A stretch of DNA of 64,000 bases from Doris montereyensis (GCA_037039925.1 JAXRKP010000133.1:329428-393427); one strand, 5' to 3'. Numbered from the stretch's first letter, positions 37,401 through 47,289 are shown. The notes: generated by a model not told the origin, from the letters alone. A program made the numbers and translations.

Positions 37401-40400
37401 CAGAAGACTGCATCATGTGATGTGTCATATTGTTAGACAGAAGACTGCATCATGTGATGTGTCATATTGTTAGACAGAAGACTGCATCATGTGATGTGTC
37501 ATATTGTTAGACAGAAGACTGCATCATGTGATGTGTCATATTGTTAGTTAAATTTTTTAAAGAGTAAAGATAACACATGTTTATGAATTTCTGTCATTTG
37601 ACATTGGAAATGCTCTTATTCCTGAGTTAAAAATGTTGTTGACAACACTGGGAATACTGTTGTCTTTTTTTCTTTTCTTTTCTTCATTCCTTTATTTTCT
37701 TTCCTTTATTCCTCGTCTGGCTGTATGTAGACTTTTGTCCTAAATATGACGAGGTCAGGGGGATTAAAAAAAAATGACACAATGGAGTTTGATTTAAACT
37801 TAAACATGTGCGTGTGGCAAAGGTTCATGGCCACTTTCGTTCTTGGATCGAGAAAAGAAAAAAAGAATTCCAAGGACATCTGACAAGCAGATTTGCATTG
37901 TGGCTGTTTTCCTTCTCTGTGTGTCTAGTTTCATGACAGACTATGAAGCCTGGAATGAGCTTTGTGACCGTTTTCCTTTTCTGTGTGTCTAGTTTCATGA
38001 CAGACTATGAAGCCTGGAATGAGCTTTGTGACTGTTTTCCTTTTCTGTGTGTCTAGTTTCATGACAGACTATGAAGCCTGGAATGAACTTTGTGACTGTT
38101 TTCCTTTTCTGTGTGTCTAGTTTCATGACAGACTATGAAGCCTGGAATGAGCTTTGTGACTGTTTTCCTTCTGTGTGTGTCTAGTTTCATGACAGACTAT
38201 GAAGCCTGGAATGAGCTTTGTGACCATTTTCCTTCTCTTTGTGTCTAGTTTCATGACAGACTATGAATCATGGAATGAGCTTTGTGACTGTTTTCCTTCT
38301 GTGTGTGTCTAGTTTCATGACAGACTATGAAGCCTGGAATGAGCTTTGTGACTGTTTTCCTTCTGTGTGTCTAGTTTCATGACAGACTATGAAGCCTGGA
38401 ATGAGCTTTGTGACTGTTTTTCCTTTTCTGTGTGTCTAGTTTCATGACAGACTATGAAGCCTGGAATGAACTTTGTGACTGTTTTCCTTTTCTGTGTGTC
38501 TAGTTTCATGACAGACTATGAAGCCTGGAATGAGCTTTGTGACTGTTTTCCTTCTCTTTGTGTCTAGTTTCATGACAGACTATGAAGCCTGGAATGAGCT
38601 TTGTGACTGTTTTCCTTCTCTGTATGTCTAGTTTCATGACAGATTATGAATCCTGGAATAGACTTTATGACTGTTTTCCTTCTCTGTATGTCTAGTTTCA
38701 TGACAGATTATGAAGCCTGGAATAAGCTTTGTGACTGTTTTCCTTCTCTGTATGTCTAGTTTCATGACAGACTATGAATCCTGGAATGAGCTTTGTGACT
38801 GTTTTCCTTCTGTGTGTGTCTAGTTTCATGACAGACTATGAATCCTGGAATGAGCTTTATGACTGTTTTCCTTCTCTGTATGTCTAGTTTCATGACAGAC
38901 TATGAAGCCTGGAATGAGCTTTGCGACCTTTACCTCTCTCAGCATGATTACACCAACGCTACCTTCTGCCTTGAGGAGCTCATCATGTCAAATCCTCATA
39001 ATCATCTTTACCACCAAAAATATGCAGAGGTAAGGAAGTCTTTGGACCCCTGAAGCTTTGAGTTTTCATGGCTTAAAAGGAGACGTTAACACACTAGACA
39101 TTAATGATTTTGTGTTTGTCATTTTATGCTTTAATGGGGAAGTCACAGACACTTTCTGAATTGAAATTTCTTTTTAGTTAAAGTGAGAGTACATTATGGT
39201 CATTGTAAAAGTCAGAAATGGAAAAACTTTTCACAGAAATAGTGGTTACCGTATATCACAAAACTTTGATCTACATTTGCTATAATAAACGATTTCTGTA
39301 ATTTCTTGTGTTTTAAAGCTGTGATTTATATTAGATCTGAGCAATGATACTGTTTGTTTATAATGTGTATGGCCAATAGAGTGTGGTCTGAGAAAAAAAT
39401 GATGAAATTTTCCTCTCCTGTCTAAGACATTGTATGGCCAATAGAGTGTGATCTAAGAAGAAAGGATGAAATTTTCCTCTCCTGTCTAAGACATTGTATG
39501 GCCAATAGAGTGTGGTCTAAGAAGAAAGGATGAAATTTTCCTCTCCTGTCTAAGACATTGTATGACCAATAAAGTGTGGTCTAAGAAGAAAGGATGAAAT
39601 TTTCCTCTCTTGTCTTAGACATTGAATGGCCAATAGAGTGTGGTCTAAGAAGAAAGGATGAAATTTTCCTCTCCTATCTAAGACATTGTATGGCCAATAG
39701 AGTGTGGTCTAAGAAGAAAGGATGAAATTTTCCTCTCCTGTCTAAGACATTGTATGGCCAATAGAGTGTGGTCTAAGAAGAAAGGATGAAATTTTCCTCT
39801 CCTGTCTAAGACATTGTATGGCCAATAGAGTGTGGTCTAAGAAGAAAGGATGAAATTTTCCTCTCCTGTCTAAGACATTGTATGGCCAATAGAGTGTGGT
39901 CTAAGAAAAAAGGATGAAATTTTCCTCTCCTATCTAAGACATTGTATGGCCAATAGAGTGTGGTCTAAGAAGAAAGGACGAAATTTTCCTCTCTTGTCTA
40001 AGACATTGTATGGCCAATAGAGTGTGGTCTAAGAAAAAAGGATGAAATTTTCCTCTCCTGTCTAAGACATTGTATGGCCAATAGAGTGTGGTCTAAGAAG
40101 ACATGATGAAATTTTCCTCTCCTTTTCTAAGACATTGTATGGCCAATAGAGTGTGGTCTAAGAAGAAAGGATGAAATTTTCCTCTCCTTTCTAAGACATT
40201 GTATGGCCAATAGAGTGTGGTCTAAGAAGAAAGGATGAAATTTTCCTCTCTTGTCTAAGACATTGTATGCCAATAGAGTGTGGTCTAAGAAGAAAAGATG
40301 AAATTTTCCTCTCTTGTCTAAGACATTGTATGCCAATAGAGTGTGGTCTAAGAAGAAAAGATGAAATTTTCCTCTCTTGTCTAAGACATTGTATGCCAAT

Positions 40401-43400
40401 AGAGTGTGGTCTAAGAAGAAAAGATGAAATTTTCCTCTCCTTTATAACATACTGTATGGACATTAGAATCAAAGGTTGCATGATTTTATTTTTTTCTCTT
40501 TTTTTAATTCCTGGGCCCTTAAGTCAACACTGGATTATCACCTATGGTGGAAGGGGTAAATTCTAGTCAAATAAATTCAACCCATGCTTTTGATAAATAT
40601 GGATGTGTCTTCATTTATCCGTTATTTATGTTACCCTCTTGTTCTTTCAATCTTTATAAATTCTACACACTGCTCCTTTAAAGTGGATTGTTTTGTTTCA
40701 TTATTGGCAAACCTCGACACAGGGCATCTTACTTAAGGATGGGTTTTCACATGTAATATTGTTGATTTTCTTTTTCTCGCTTCCTTGGTGTTCTTCCATT
40801 TTGTTGTTTTAAATCACCATAATATAATGGCTTCGAATAATTTTGTGCGACTCCGATCATTCGTAAAGTTTTTTGTCTTATCCTTTACAAAAATCCCAGA
40901 TTCGTTACACAATGGGTGGCGTAGACAACATGGAGCTTGCCAGAGCTTACTTTGCTCAAGCCGCGAAACTGAATGCAAACAATGTCAGGGCACTCTATGG
41001 CTGGTTTCTGGTAAGTAGCCTGACTTCAGTGATTCAATTCGATTTAAATATTTTTTTTCATCCCAGAGGAAATTTGAAAGTTTAATGTCGTATACTTGTC
41101 ATTTCTAGAGCAAGATCAAAGTTTATAATGTAGATTAATCTCATTTAAGGTAAGATGTATATCTTGTCTTTGTCCATTACTGCACAATTTCACCTGTATG
41201 ATTGATAGTCTACAAAAGGAGAAATCTCTGCTAAAAGAAACTAGAACAAAGGTGTGAAGGTTTTTGCATGGTCTTTCATAACTAAACAAAGTGATTTTAC
41301 TCAAATTTTCTTTAATAAATAGTGAACTGTTTTAAGACAGGAGAAAAAGAAAAAGATTAAAACATTGGATTTGGATTTTCCCTTGTCCGTGTGCAACAGC
41401 CAGGGGCATAATATACAACTTGTATAGAGCATTATAGGAGCATATTGAAATGATTCTGCACTACTCATAGCCTGGTGCTTGTTCATACAAATGTCCTGTT
41501 AGTTGGAAAATATGGAGCTCTGTGCCTTTCTTAAAGCCACTAATACTTTTTTTTTTTATGTGGGTTTCATCCAGCTTGGGGACTCGGTAGTCCAGAGGCA
41601 AGGTGTCAGCCTCTCAACCAAAAGGTAGTGGGTTCGAGCCCCACCAACGGTTGATAAATTTTCTCGAGTTCCCTGGTCCAGGTAGGTGGATTGACACCTA
41701 GTCCCATCGGAGATGGACAATAAAAAGGAGGTCCCTGTGCAGATCACAACACAGGGCAGTCCGGGGAAAAAACAAAAACATTTTTTAAATTCTACCAAAA
41801 ACCCTGAGATCACCTTAGTGGTGGATGTGGGTAAATCAAATCAAATCAAAATATTCCAGCTTGTGAACCAGTGTCTTCATGATTACAATTACCCGGTACA
41901 AACTTATGCAGGTAATATTGTTGATCGTGCCATGCTGTTTCTCAAGGGAATAGTCATGTGACTTTGGTGTCTTTGGGATGTGTGTTACTGTGGCTGAGGG
42001 TGGTTGACGGGTGCTGCTGGTAGGGCCTACTTTTTCCTTTTACTCTTTTATCTTACTGTTTCCTCTTAATTCACCCTGAGATCACCACAATGGTGGATGG
42101 GGTAAATTTCAATTAAACAAACAAAAGTTACTATTGCTCTATAAACATATCTTAAATAGTTCAGCTTTCACGTTCCCTGTGTCGTAATACATCGTCTTAT
42201 TTCGTTCCTCCCAGTCCTCCTCGTACCTAGCTGTCAGTTCAAGCAAGGGAGCCAAGGACAAGCAAAGCAATCTCAAATACGCTGAATGGGCATTCAATCA
42301 AATTCAACGACGATATCAGGTACTTTGGCGTTAATGACAATGCCTTTATCATTGCCAAAGTGTCTCACAGAGATCACAGTTGAAAGAGCTTTGATTTGAT
42401 TTTGTCAAAATTAAGGCATCAAAATTAGACACAGCCATCTGATAGCATATAAATGAATCTTAATTTCAGTAAAACCCACCCCCTGGTCTAGGTGGCTGGA
42501 TCAACACCTAGTCTAAATCAGATACGGACGATAATAAGGAGGTCATGTGTGCAGATAACAACAGTCTGTGCACGTTAATGACCCCTTGACTGTTTACAGG
42601 GCAGTTTGGGCAAAATTACAAATCCTACCAAGACCCCTGAGACCAATTTAGTTGTGGATGTGGGTAAATCAAATCAATGGTAACACTTATCCAGCAGTGA
42701 CTTTTGTTGATGTGTCATTTGTAGCCTGGGGTAAGGCTGCCAAAAGTGAGATTATGAGGTCCTGGGTTTGAATCCTAGCAATGCTCTATCCAACATTGTG
42801 TTCCTTGGGAAAGATACTTTAGGAGGCGTTGTAGTAAAACTGGAGTGTTTAGAAACTGGGATAGGTGCCGGCTCTATGGGCCGTGTGCTTTGGAGGAATT
42901 TTTATTTTGAAGGCCTTTTACTTTTATTGATGATGAAGGAAAAATCATGGAGGCTTCTAATCCTTCTATGCAATTCTAATGCATAGTAAAAGGTTCTTTA
43001 TCTTCATTTTTTTTTTTTTTTTCCCGTAGCAAAATGAAAAAGAAGCGAGTAGTGCCACAGTATTACAGTGATTGTAGTAAATAGGCAACTGGTATAAGAC
43101 CAATGTTAGATGAGCTTAAACTTAACTCAAGAATAACCAGATCAGGCTGTCAAACATACATGGTTTCATCTTCAAACATTGATTGTCACCTGCACTCGTT
43201 TTACCATAGTACAGTAAAGCTGTGGAATGGACTTCCAATATAAATAAACTCAGCAATAGTACTGAAGACTTTAAAAACAGAATTAAACACATCACTTTAA
43301 AGCCAAAATTGTATTAATATTTTAGGTTCAATCAAAATATGCACGCTGACTAGTACTCAAGAATTGAGTTGGTCAGTTATTATGAAGAAAAAGAAGAAGA

Positions 43401-43793
43401 ATGTTATGATTTTTAATTTACTGAAGCAATCGCCTTGTGATTTGTTCTGATGTCTTAAAATAATGATTTCTGTTGACTTTAAACTCACTACCCAAAAATT
43501 CTTCAGTGTATGTGTGAGCGCAGTTTTGTTTTTCATAATAAGTGTTTAAAAACATACCCTGTTAAATGTAGCAACTACTGCTCATCTTTGTTTCATTATT
43601 ATTACTATAATATTTTGGCCTTTTTATTCCATGCTCAGTCTGCAACTACTGATCATCTTTGTTTCATTATTATTACTATAATATTATGGGCTTTTTGTTC
43701 CATTCTCAGTCTCAGCAGAGTGATGCTCAGCTAAAGGAAACCAAAGTGATAGAGAGCCTGAAAAGACACCTGGAGAACGTCCAAAACCCGTAG
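28450..43793 (+). CDS. EMC2: ER membrane protein complex subunit 2 (TPR protein), complete
   Basis: EMC2 is the cytosolic TPR-repeat subunit of the ER membrane complex, which inserts tail-anchored and multipass proteins (family knowledge). Exons: 28450-28474, 32305-32418, 33167-33231, 35650-35735, 36614-36672, 36960-37045, 38888-39029, 40900-41010, 42215-42319, 43710-43793. All phases agree if one extra A in exon 5 is discounted. Total 291 aa against 297 in human. Hallmarks: [102 protein letters not shown]. These are tandem TPR-like helical pairs. The gene is odd in its repeat load: 16 tandem copies of the exon 7 acceptor, a duplicated exon 10 acceptor and several intronic minisatellites. Confidence 0.95.
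28723..28985. repeat. Dispersed repeat shared with 15.5 and 45.8 kb
   Basis: Begins aaagatggatttatagtctg, then cgactgtacatcattttatt-like sequence, and ends acaagatctttctctac. Copies at 15546-15612 (short) and 45806-46005. Unknown family; in EMC2 intron 1. Confidence 0.6.
29324..29412. mobile_element. Fold-back MITE copy 1
   Basis: Begins tattattactcccacttta and ends ttaaagtgggagtaatgata: about 20-bp inverted ends around a ~50 bp centre containing cgctgaccata. In EMC2 intron 1. Confidence 0.65.
29467..29551. mobile_element. Fold-back MITE copy 2
   Basis: Begins tattattactaccacttaag and ends in cgctagtgataata; shares accgctgaccata with copy 1, 55 bp away. Arms are less perfect. Confidence 0.6.
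30309..30517. repeat. Direct repeat pair ~154 bp apart
   Basis: Both copies contain catccaagggacata and gagataaaa..gttagga. Located just left of the TTAA-flanked element in EMC2 intron 1. Confidence 0.6.
30534..31180. mobile_element. TTAA-flanked non-autonomous DNA transposon (piggyBac-like)
   Basis: Perfect 13-bp terminal inverted repeats: CTCATAGACTACC at 30538-30550 and GGTAGTCTATGAG at 31164-31176. Each is bounded by TTAA (30534-30537 and 31177-31180). Length 639 bp between target sites, no transposase. TTAA duplication is the hallmark of piggyBac insertion. In EMC2 intron 1. Confidence 0.75.
31181..32304. other. EMC2 intron 1, distal part
   Basis: No exon or element recognised; a short G-run at 32011-32021. 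Ends at the exon 2 acceptor. Confidence 0.4.
32305..32418 (+). CDS. EMC2: EMC2 exon 2
   Basis: [20 protein letters not shown] to [10 protein letters not shown]; acceptor catctttcag, donor gtgcga, phase 1 in and 1 out. Confidence 0.9.
33167..33231 (+). CDS. EMC2: EMC2 exon 3
   Basis: [22 protein letters not shown]; acceptor attcacag, donor gtgata, phase 1 in and 0 out. Confidence 0.93.
34129..35251. mobile_element. TA-flanked non-autonomous DNA transposon (Tc1/mariner-like)
   Basis: Left end CAGTTGTGACCACCAAATG at 34131; right end complements CAGTAGTGACCACCTAAATG ending at 35249. TA sits on both sides. About 1.12 kb, no transposase frame. Subterminal segments repeat the theme cgcctaaatgcc. 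In EMC2 intron 3. Confidence 0.75.
35650..35735 (+). CDS. EMC2: EMC2 exon 4
   Basis: [20 protein letters not shown] then GMLYEARE; acceptor ttgtttcag, donor gtaaga, phase 0 in and 2 out. Confidence 0.94.
35939..36055. repeat. 41-bp tandem repeat x3 in EMC2 intron 4
   Basis: Unit cagtattcagtctcttttgt, then ggaactatggggtagtgtaag. Confidence 0.9.
36230..36345. repeat. 35-bp tandem repeat x3 with acceptor-like motif
   Basis: ccattgtagat-type cores start at 36241, 36276 and 36311, each preceded by tttctctctatt. Each therefore looks like a pyrimidine tract plus AG, but none leads into coding sequence. Confidence 0.85.
36355..36423 (-). mobile_element. SINE family A head fragment
   Basis: Reverse strand reads ggtcgagaggcaagatgttgg, then aaaagtcatgggttcaagcc, matching the tRNA-like head of family A. 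In EMC2 intron 4. Confidence 0.6.
36614..36672 (+). CDS. EMC2: EMC2 exon 5, with apparent +1 frameshift
   Basis: Reads [14 protein letters not shown], then TGA as written. Removing one A from the A4 run at 36655-36658 gives ..EKDETNM up to the GTAAAT donor, matching the EMC2 family pattern and the phase of exon 6. A one-base insertion is the simplest explanation. Confidence 0.85.
36960..37045 (+). CDS. EMC2: EMC2 exon 6
   Basis: [20 protein letters not shown] then QKLNEYLKG; acceptor attttcag, donor gtaaga, phase 0 in and 2 out. Confidence 0.94.
37320..37545. repeat. 37-bp minisatellite x6 in EMC2 intron 6
   Basis: Unit contains gacagaagactgcatcatgt and gatgtgtcatattgtta; copies almost identical. 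Confidence 0.93.
37929..38951 (+). repeat. 64-bp minisatellite made of the EMC2 exon 7 acceptor and exon start, 16 copies
   Basis: Copies of the exon start (TTTCATGACAGACTATGAA) follow a tctag acceptor at 37929, 37993, 38057, 38121, 38185, 38249, 38313, 38375, 38440, 38504, 38568, 38632, 38696, 38760, 38824 and 38888. The period is 64 bp, with one 62 and one 65. Each copy carries the pyrimidine tract, the TAG acceptor and about 40 bp of coding sequence. In regular 64-bp copies the reading frame ends exactly at the TAG of the next acceptor. Confidence 0.95.
38888..39029 (+). CDS. EMC2: EMC2 exon 7 (last of 16 copies of its start)
   Basis: [20 protein letters not shown] to [11 protein letters not shown], phase 2 in and 0 out, donor gtaagg. 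The acceptor plus first ~40 bp of this exon are tandemly repeated upstream; only this copy runs on into the full 142-bp exon. Confidence 0.93.
39345..40455. repeat. 63-bp minisatellite x~17 in EMC2 intron 7
   Basis: Unit contains tgtatggccaatagagtgtg, gtctaagaagaaaggatg and aaattttcctctcctgtc. The period is a multiple of three, which produces false open frames on both strands. Each copy holds a CCAAT motif. Confidence 0.95.
40900..41010 (+). CDS. EMC2: EMC2 exon 8
   Basis: [20 protein letters not shown] to RALYGWFL; acceptor aaatcccag, donor gtaagt, phase 0 in and out. Confidence 0.94.
41577..41850 (+). mobile_element. SINE family A copy
   Basis: Cleanest head: gactcggtagtccagaggca, a B box gggttcgagcccc and (caaat)n tail; a short internal deletion near 41750. 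In EMC2 intron 8. Confidence 0.87.
42215..42319 (+). CDS. EMC2: EMC2 exon 9
   Basis: [20 protein letters not shown] then [15 protein letters not shown]; acceptor gttcctcccag, donor gtactt, phase 0 in and out. Confidence 0.92.
42474..42679 (+). mobile_element. SINE family A body, 5' truncated
   Basis: Starts inside the body (ccccctggtctaggtggctg) and ends gtgggtaaatcaaatc. In EMC2 intron 9. Confidence 0.8.
42712..42905 (+). mobile_element. SINE family B copy, internally deleted
   Basis: Head with tcctgggtttgaatcctagc, then gtgttccttgggaaagatac, jumping to the aaactgggataggtgccggc tail. Adjacent to a family A fragment in EMC2 intron 9. Confidence 0.72.
43060..43400 (+). mobile_element. Non-LTR retrotransposon 3' fragment
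   Basis: Broken translation retains [14 protein letters not shown] and, in another frame, [15 protein letters not shown], the typical C-terminal tail of LINE reverse transcriptases. It ends gaattgagttggtcagttat, a segment also found at 29729-29760. In EMC2 intron 9. Confidence 0.65.
43571..43712 (+). repeat. 71-bp tandem duplication carrying the EMC2 exon 10 acceptor
   Basis: gcaactactg starts at 43571 and again at 43642. Each copy contains the T-rich tract and a ctcag acceptor (AG ending at 43638 and 43709) followed by TCT. Only the second continues into coding sequence. Confidence 0.88.
43710..43793 (+). CDS. EMC2: EMC2 exon 10 and stop
   Basis: [20 protein letters not shown] then LENVQNP and TAG at 43791-43793. 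The acceptor is the second copy of a 71-bp tandem duplication. Confidence 0.9.
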   Translation, partial: SQQSDAQLKETKVIESLKRHLENVQNP

Positions 43794-44091
43794 TTCATAT
43801 GTGTGTGTAGTGTTTGGCAGAGAGGAAGTCGTGGTTCGGCGATGTCGTGAATGATGGAACAAATATTCATGTTATGTCATGGTCAGCTAATGGAAACCAT
43901 GATTTTTACCAAATTTGCTGGATGCTTTTGGTAGCAAGTGTACTGAAGTTGGAAAAGTATGGCAGAGGTTTTTAAGAAGGAATGCTTGGTTGAATTGTTG
44001 AACATGAGATGTTATTGTCATGCATTTATTTAAACCTTGATTATGTATCTTTATGTGAAAGTTTTTTAATGAACAAAAAAAAAAAAAATTA

Positions 44092-44305
44092 CGGTGATCT
44101 CAGGGGTTTTGGTAGGATTCTTGATTTTGCCCGGACTGTCCTGTAATCAGCCAAGGGATCTTTAAGGTGCACAGCGAGTATGATCTGCATACATCTGCAC
44201 CTCTGATGGTAGGTTTTAGTATAAAAAAAACAAAGAAAATTTTTCAATCGTCTGGACCACAACGTTTTGCTTTAGAGGCTGGCACCTTGCCTTGAGGACC
44301 AAGTC
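44092..44305 (-). mobile_element. SINE family A copy in the EMC2 3' UTR region
   Basis: Reverse complement shows a diverged tRNA-like head, gtgcaccttaaagatccctt and a caaaaccctgagatcaccg tail. Confidence 0.72.
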
Positions 44306-44564
44306 CTCCAATAGAAGAAAGGACACATAAGTTTTTGATTTCACTGAGATTTAGTCTTTTTAAATTTTCATTTCATGTTTGTATTTCTTGTTTAAGTGTT
44401 GTCATTGAAACTACAAAGCTGGCAATTGTATAGAAACTATAACTTGTTCCCGAGACGGCTCCTTCTTACTTTTATTATCATTATTACAGCCTTCAGGGTT
44501 TTACTTTTTTTATGGTTATTGTCGTAAGTCTCCTCTTTAAGTTATGTGGCCTAACAGCAATACT

Positions 44565-44588
44565 CCCCCCCCCCCCCCCCCCCCCCCC
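44565..44588. repeat. 24-C homopolymer
   Basis: Uninterrupted C run in the presumed EMC2 3' UTR. Length is likely uncertain in any assembly. Confidence 0.9.
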
Positions 44589-45350
44589 TCCTCCCCAACT
44601 CTAGCAGTATTTTTTTCATATTGATTTTTGTTTTTACATATATCATTATTTCAGTGAAAGCTTTTATTGGGTGTTGGGTTTAAATGTTACTTTTTCTACT
44701 CCGGTTTTGTGGTTATAACTTAAAAGATTTTTTTTTTCTTTTTGGATGATTTTTTCTTCTGTTGTGTCCATAGGTTTGCTTGTAATTGAAATCATGTCCA
44801 AAAGTACACCTGTAGGTGCTAAAGGTTGAATTAAGGGTGTGTCCTTTGTCAAATACATGTATAATAATTAATATAGTCATTCCTCACAAAACTTGCACAG
44901 GTGACTTGCCTTCTTGGAAATATTATGTACAGGTGAATGTCTGAACGCATACGATTGTAATGTGTGATCTAGTTAACATCACTTAAAAGAGGGCATCTGA
45001 ACATATTATATACATGAAACTGATGCGTATTTTGTTAACCATGGTTAGAGATTGTCACTCAATATGTATGAGATATTCCTTCCATCTGGTCAATGTTTTG
45101 ACAAGAGAGCAAGTCTCAATGAGCCATTGTTTCTCATTTGGTGAACATGAGAAAGAGAGTGAATCTGAAAACGGGTTGACCCCTCCAGAGAGATGCATTG
45201 ATGATTGTCTTTAAATATTTCGTATCACTACATTACTGTGCCACATCTTTTGATATCTGGTCGTCTTTTATTTATCTAACTGAGACTACTAAGAGCAGTC
45301 TTCTATGTTCTTCTATGTTATGTGTCGTTGCACAGGATATTTATTCAGGA

Positions 45351-45356
45351 AATAAA
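45351..45356 (+). terminator. EMC2 poly(A) signal candidate
   Basis: AATAAA followed by a T-rich stretch. Use would give a ~1.57 kb 3' UTR containing a SINE (44092-44305) and a 24-C run (44565-44588). Inference from sequence only. Confidence 0.35.
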
Positions 45357-45475
45357 TTTTTTCCACCTCAAAACGTTTTATTTTGTCATTTGTCTTCTTT
45401 GGTTCTTATATATGTATATGTACTGTAAAACATGTTGTTAATTAATATGCTACGTGTGAAGAAAAGGATACTTAC

Positions 45476-45531
45476 CAATACCATTTTTCTCCAGTTGTTT
45501 CATCAGATATAAATAGTCCCTCTTGACCCAC
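45476..45531 (-). other. Candidate isolated exon, unrecognised gene
   Basis: On the - strand an acceptor (aatctatag) and a strong GTAAGT donor enclose 56 bp. One frame reads WVKRDYLYLMKQLEKNGI (phase 2 in, 1 out); a second frame is also open. No family recognised. Another strong - strand donor (attttg|gtaagt) lies at 46254. Could equally be chance or a decayed element. Confidence 0.2.
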
Positions 45532-45805
45532 CTATAGATTTGGTCAAACTTTTCTTTTAAACGGATTGAACACACAAGAGTAAAGGAAAGAATATAGTAA
45601 TACATCATGTATCTAATCTATTTATTGTTTGAGGGACGATCCTGAAGACAAAGGCGTTTCAGTAAGAGAGTATATGTGGAGGCAAACAGTGATAATGATA
45701 TGTATATTCTTCCTGTCCCCATCAATGGACCGCGGTGCCCGAAAGGTGTGCTAAGAGTCGTATTACTCATTTCCAGGAAAAAGGAAACTTCTGCACTTTG
45801 CTGTG

Positions 45806-46005
45806 AAAGAAAAATAAAGATGGATTTATAATCCGTATCCCATATCCACCACAAACGCAGACTCGCCGACTGTACATCATTTATCCCCCAGCAGGCCATT
45901 TTATTCAATTTAAAATCCTTCTCAACTCCCTTGAGAGTATACAGCGCAGCAGCCTGTTGGGCGCTTCATACTAAGTCTGACAAGATCTTTCTCTACCTAT
46001 ATTTA
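45806..46005. repeat. Dispersed repeat, second long copy
   Basis: Shares aaataaagatggatttata, gactgtacatcattt and gacaagatctttctctac with 28723-28985, in the same order. Confidence 0.6.
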
Positions 46006-46265
46006 TTTACACGAGTCGAATGAGGAAAGTAAAGTCAAGAATAACATCGTGAAAAGACGCTTGGGCCAGCCAATGGTTTTGAACCTGTTCTATCGAGATT
46101 ACAATCTCACAACACCGCCTTTCACTACAACGCCTCACAAAATTAAGATGCATCTAGAACTGAAAAGATTGTTGAAGAGAAAGAAAGAGAATGAACGTGA
46201 AAGATGTAATGCACCCAAAATGAAAGTGGACGGGAACAGAAATGATGCACTTACCAAAATATCTA

Positions 46266-47289
46266 CAAACTCATGCATACAAATACGTTCTTAACACAGT
46301 GCCAGGTAGACAGGCTCATGCATACAAATACCTTATTAACACAATGCCAGGTAGACAGGCTCATGCATACAAATACCTTATTAACACAGTGCCAGGTAGA
46401 CAGGTTCATGCATACAAATACCTTAACACAGTGCCAGGTAGACAGGCTAATGCATACAAATACCTTATTAACACAGTGCCAGGTAGACAGGCTAATGCAT
46501 ACAAATACCTTATTAACACAGTGCCAGGCAGTCAGGCTCATGCATACAAATACCTTAACACAGTGCCAGGCAGTCAGGCTCATGCATACAAATACCTTAA
46601 CACAGTGCCAGGTAGACAGGTTCATGCATACAAATACCTTAACACAGTGCCAGGTAGACAGGCTCATGCATACAAATACCTTAACACAGTGCCAGGCAGT
46701 CAGGCTTATGCATACAAACACCTTAACACAGTGCCAGGCAGTCAGGCTTATGCTTACAAACACCTTAACACAGTGCCAGGTAGTCAGGCTTATGCATACA
46801 AATGCCTTAACACAGTGCCAGGCAGTCAGGCTTATGCATACAAATACCTTATTAACACAGTGCCAGGTAGACAGGCTAATGCATACAAATACCTTATTAA
46901 CACAGTGCCAGGTAGACAGGCTAATGCATACAAATACCTTCTTAACACAGTGCCAGGTAGACAGGCTAATGCATACAAATACCTTATTAACACAGTGCCA
47001 GATAGACAGGCTAATGCATACAAATACCTTAACACAGTGCCAGGCAGACAGGCTAATGCATACAAATACATTATTAACACAGTGCCAGGTAGACAGGCTA
47101 ATGCATACAAATACCTTCTTAACACAGTGCCAGGCAGACAGGCTAATGCATACAAATACCTTCTTAACACAGTGCCAGGTAGACAGGCTAATGCATACAT
47201 GATACAAATACCTTCTTAACACAGTGCCAGGTAGACAGGCTAATGCATACAAATACCTTCTTAACACAGTGCCAGGTAGACAGGTTCAT
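46266..47289. repeat. 42/45-bp minisatellite, ~23 copies
   Basis: Unit contains atgcatacaaatacctt, (att)aacacagtgccagg and tagacaggct. Copies are 42 or 45 bp, so frames stay open for >300 codons on both strands. Periodicity explains the frames better than coding does. Confidence 0.95.

Noticed and set aside
37929..38887. Array of complete duplicated exons in EMC2
   Set aside because: Each copy holds only the acceptor and about 40 bp of exon, with no donor site, so these are not alternative cassette exons.
39345..40566. Overlapping open frames on both strands in EMC2 intron 7
   Set aside because: Produced by the 63-bp repeat period; they lie between well-supported EMC2 exons.
46242..47267. 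Open frames of 325, 309 and 334 codons on both strands
   Set aside because: They coincide with a 42/45-bp minisatellite whose period is a multiple of three; every frame simply repeats the unit. No start context, splice support or family similarity.
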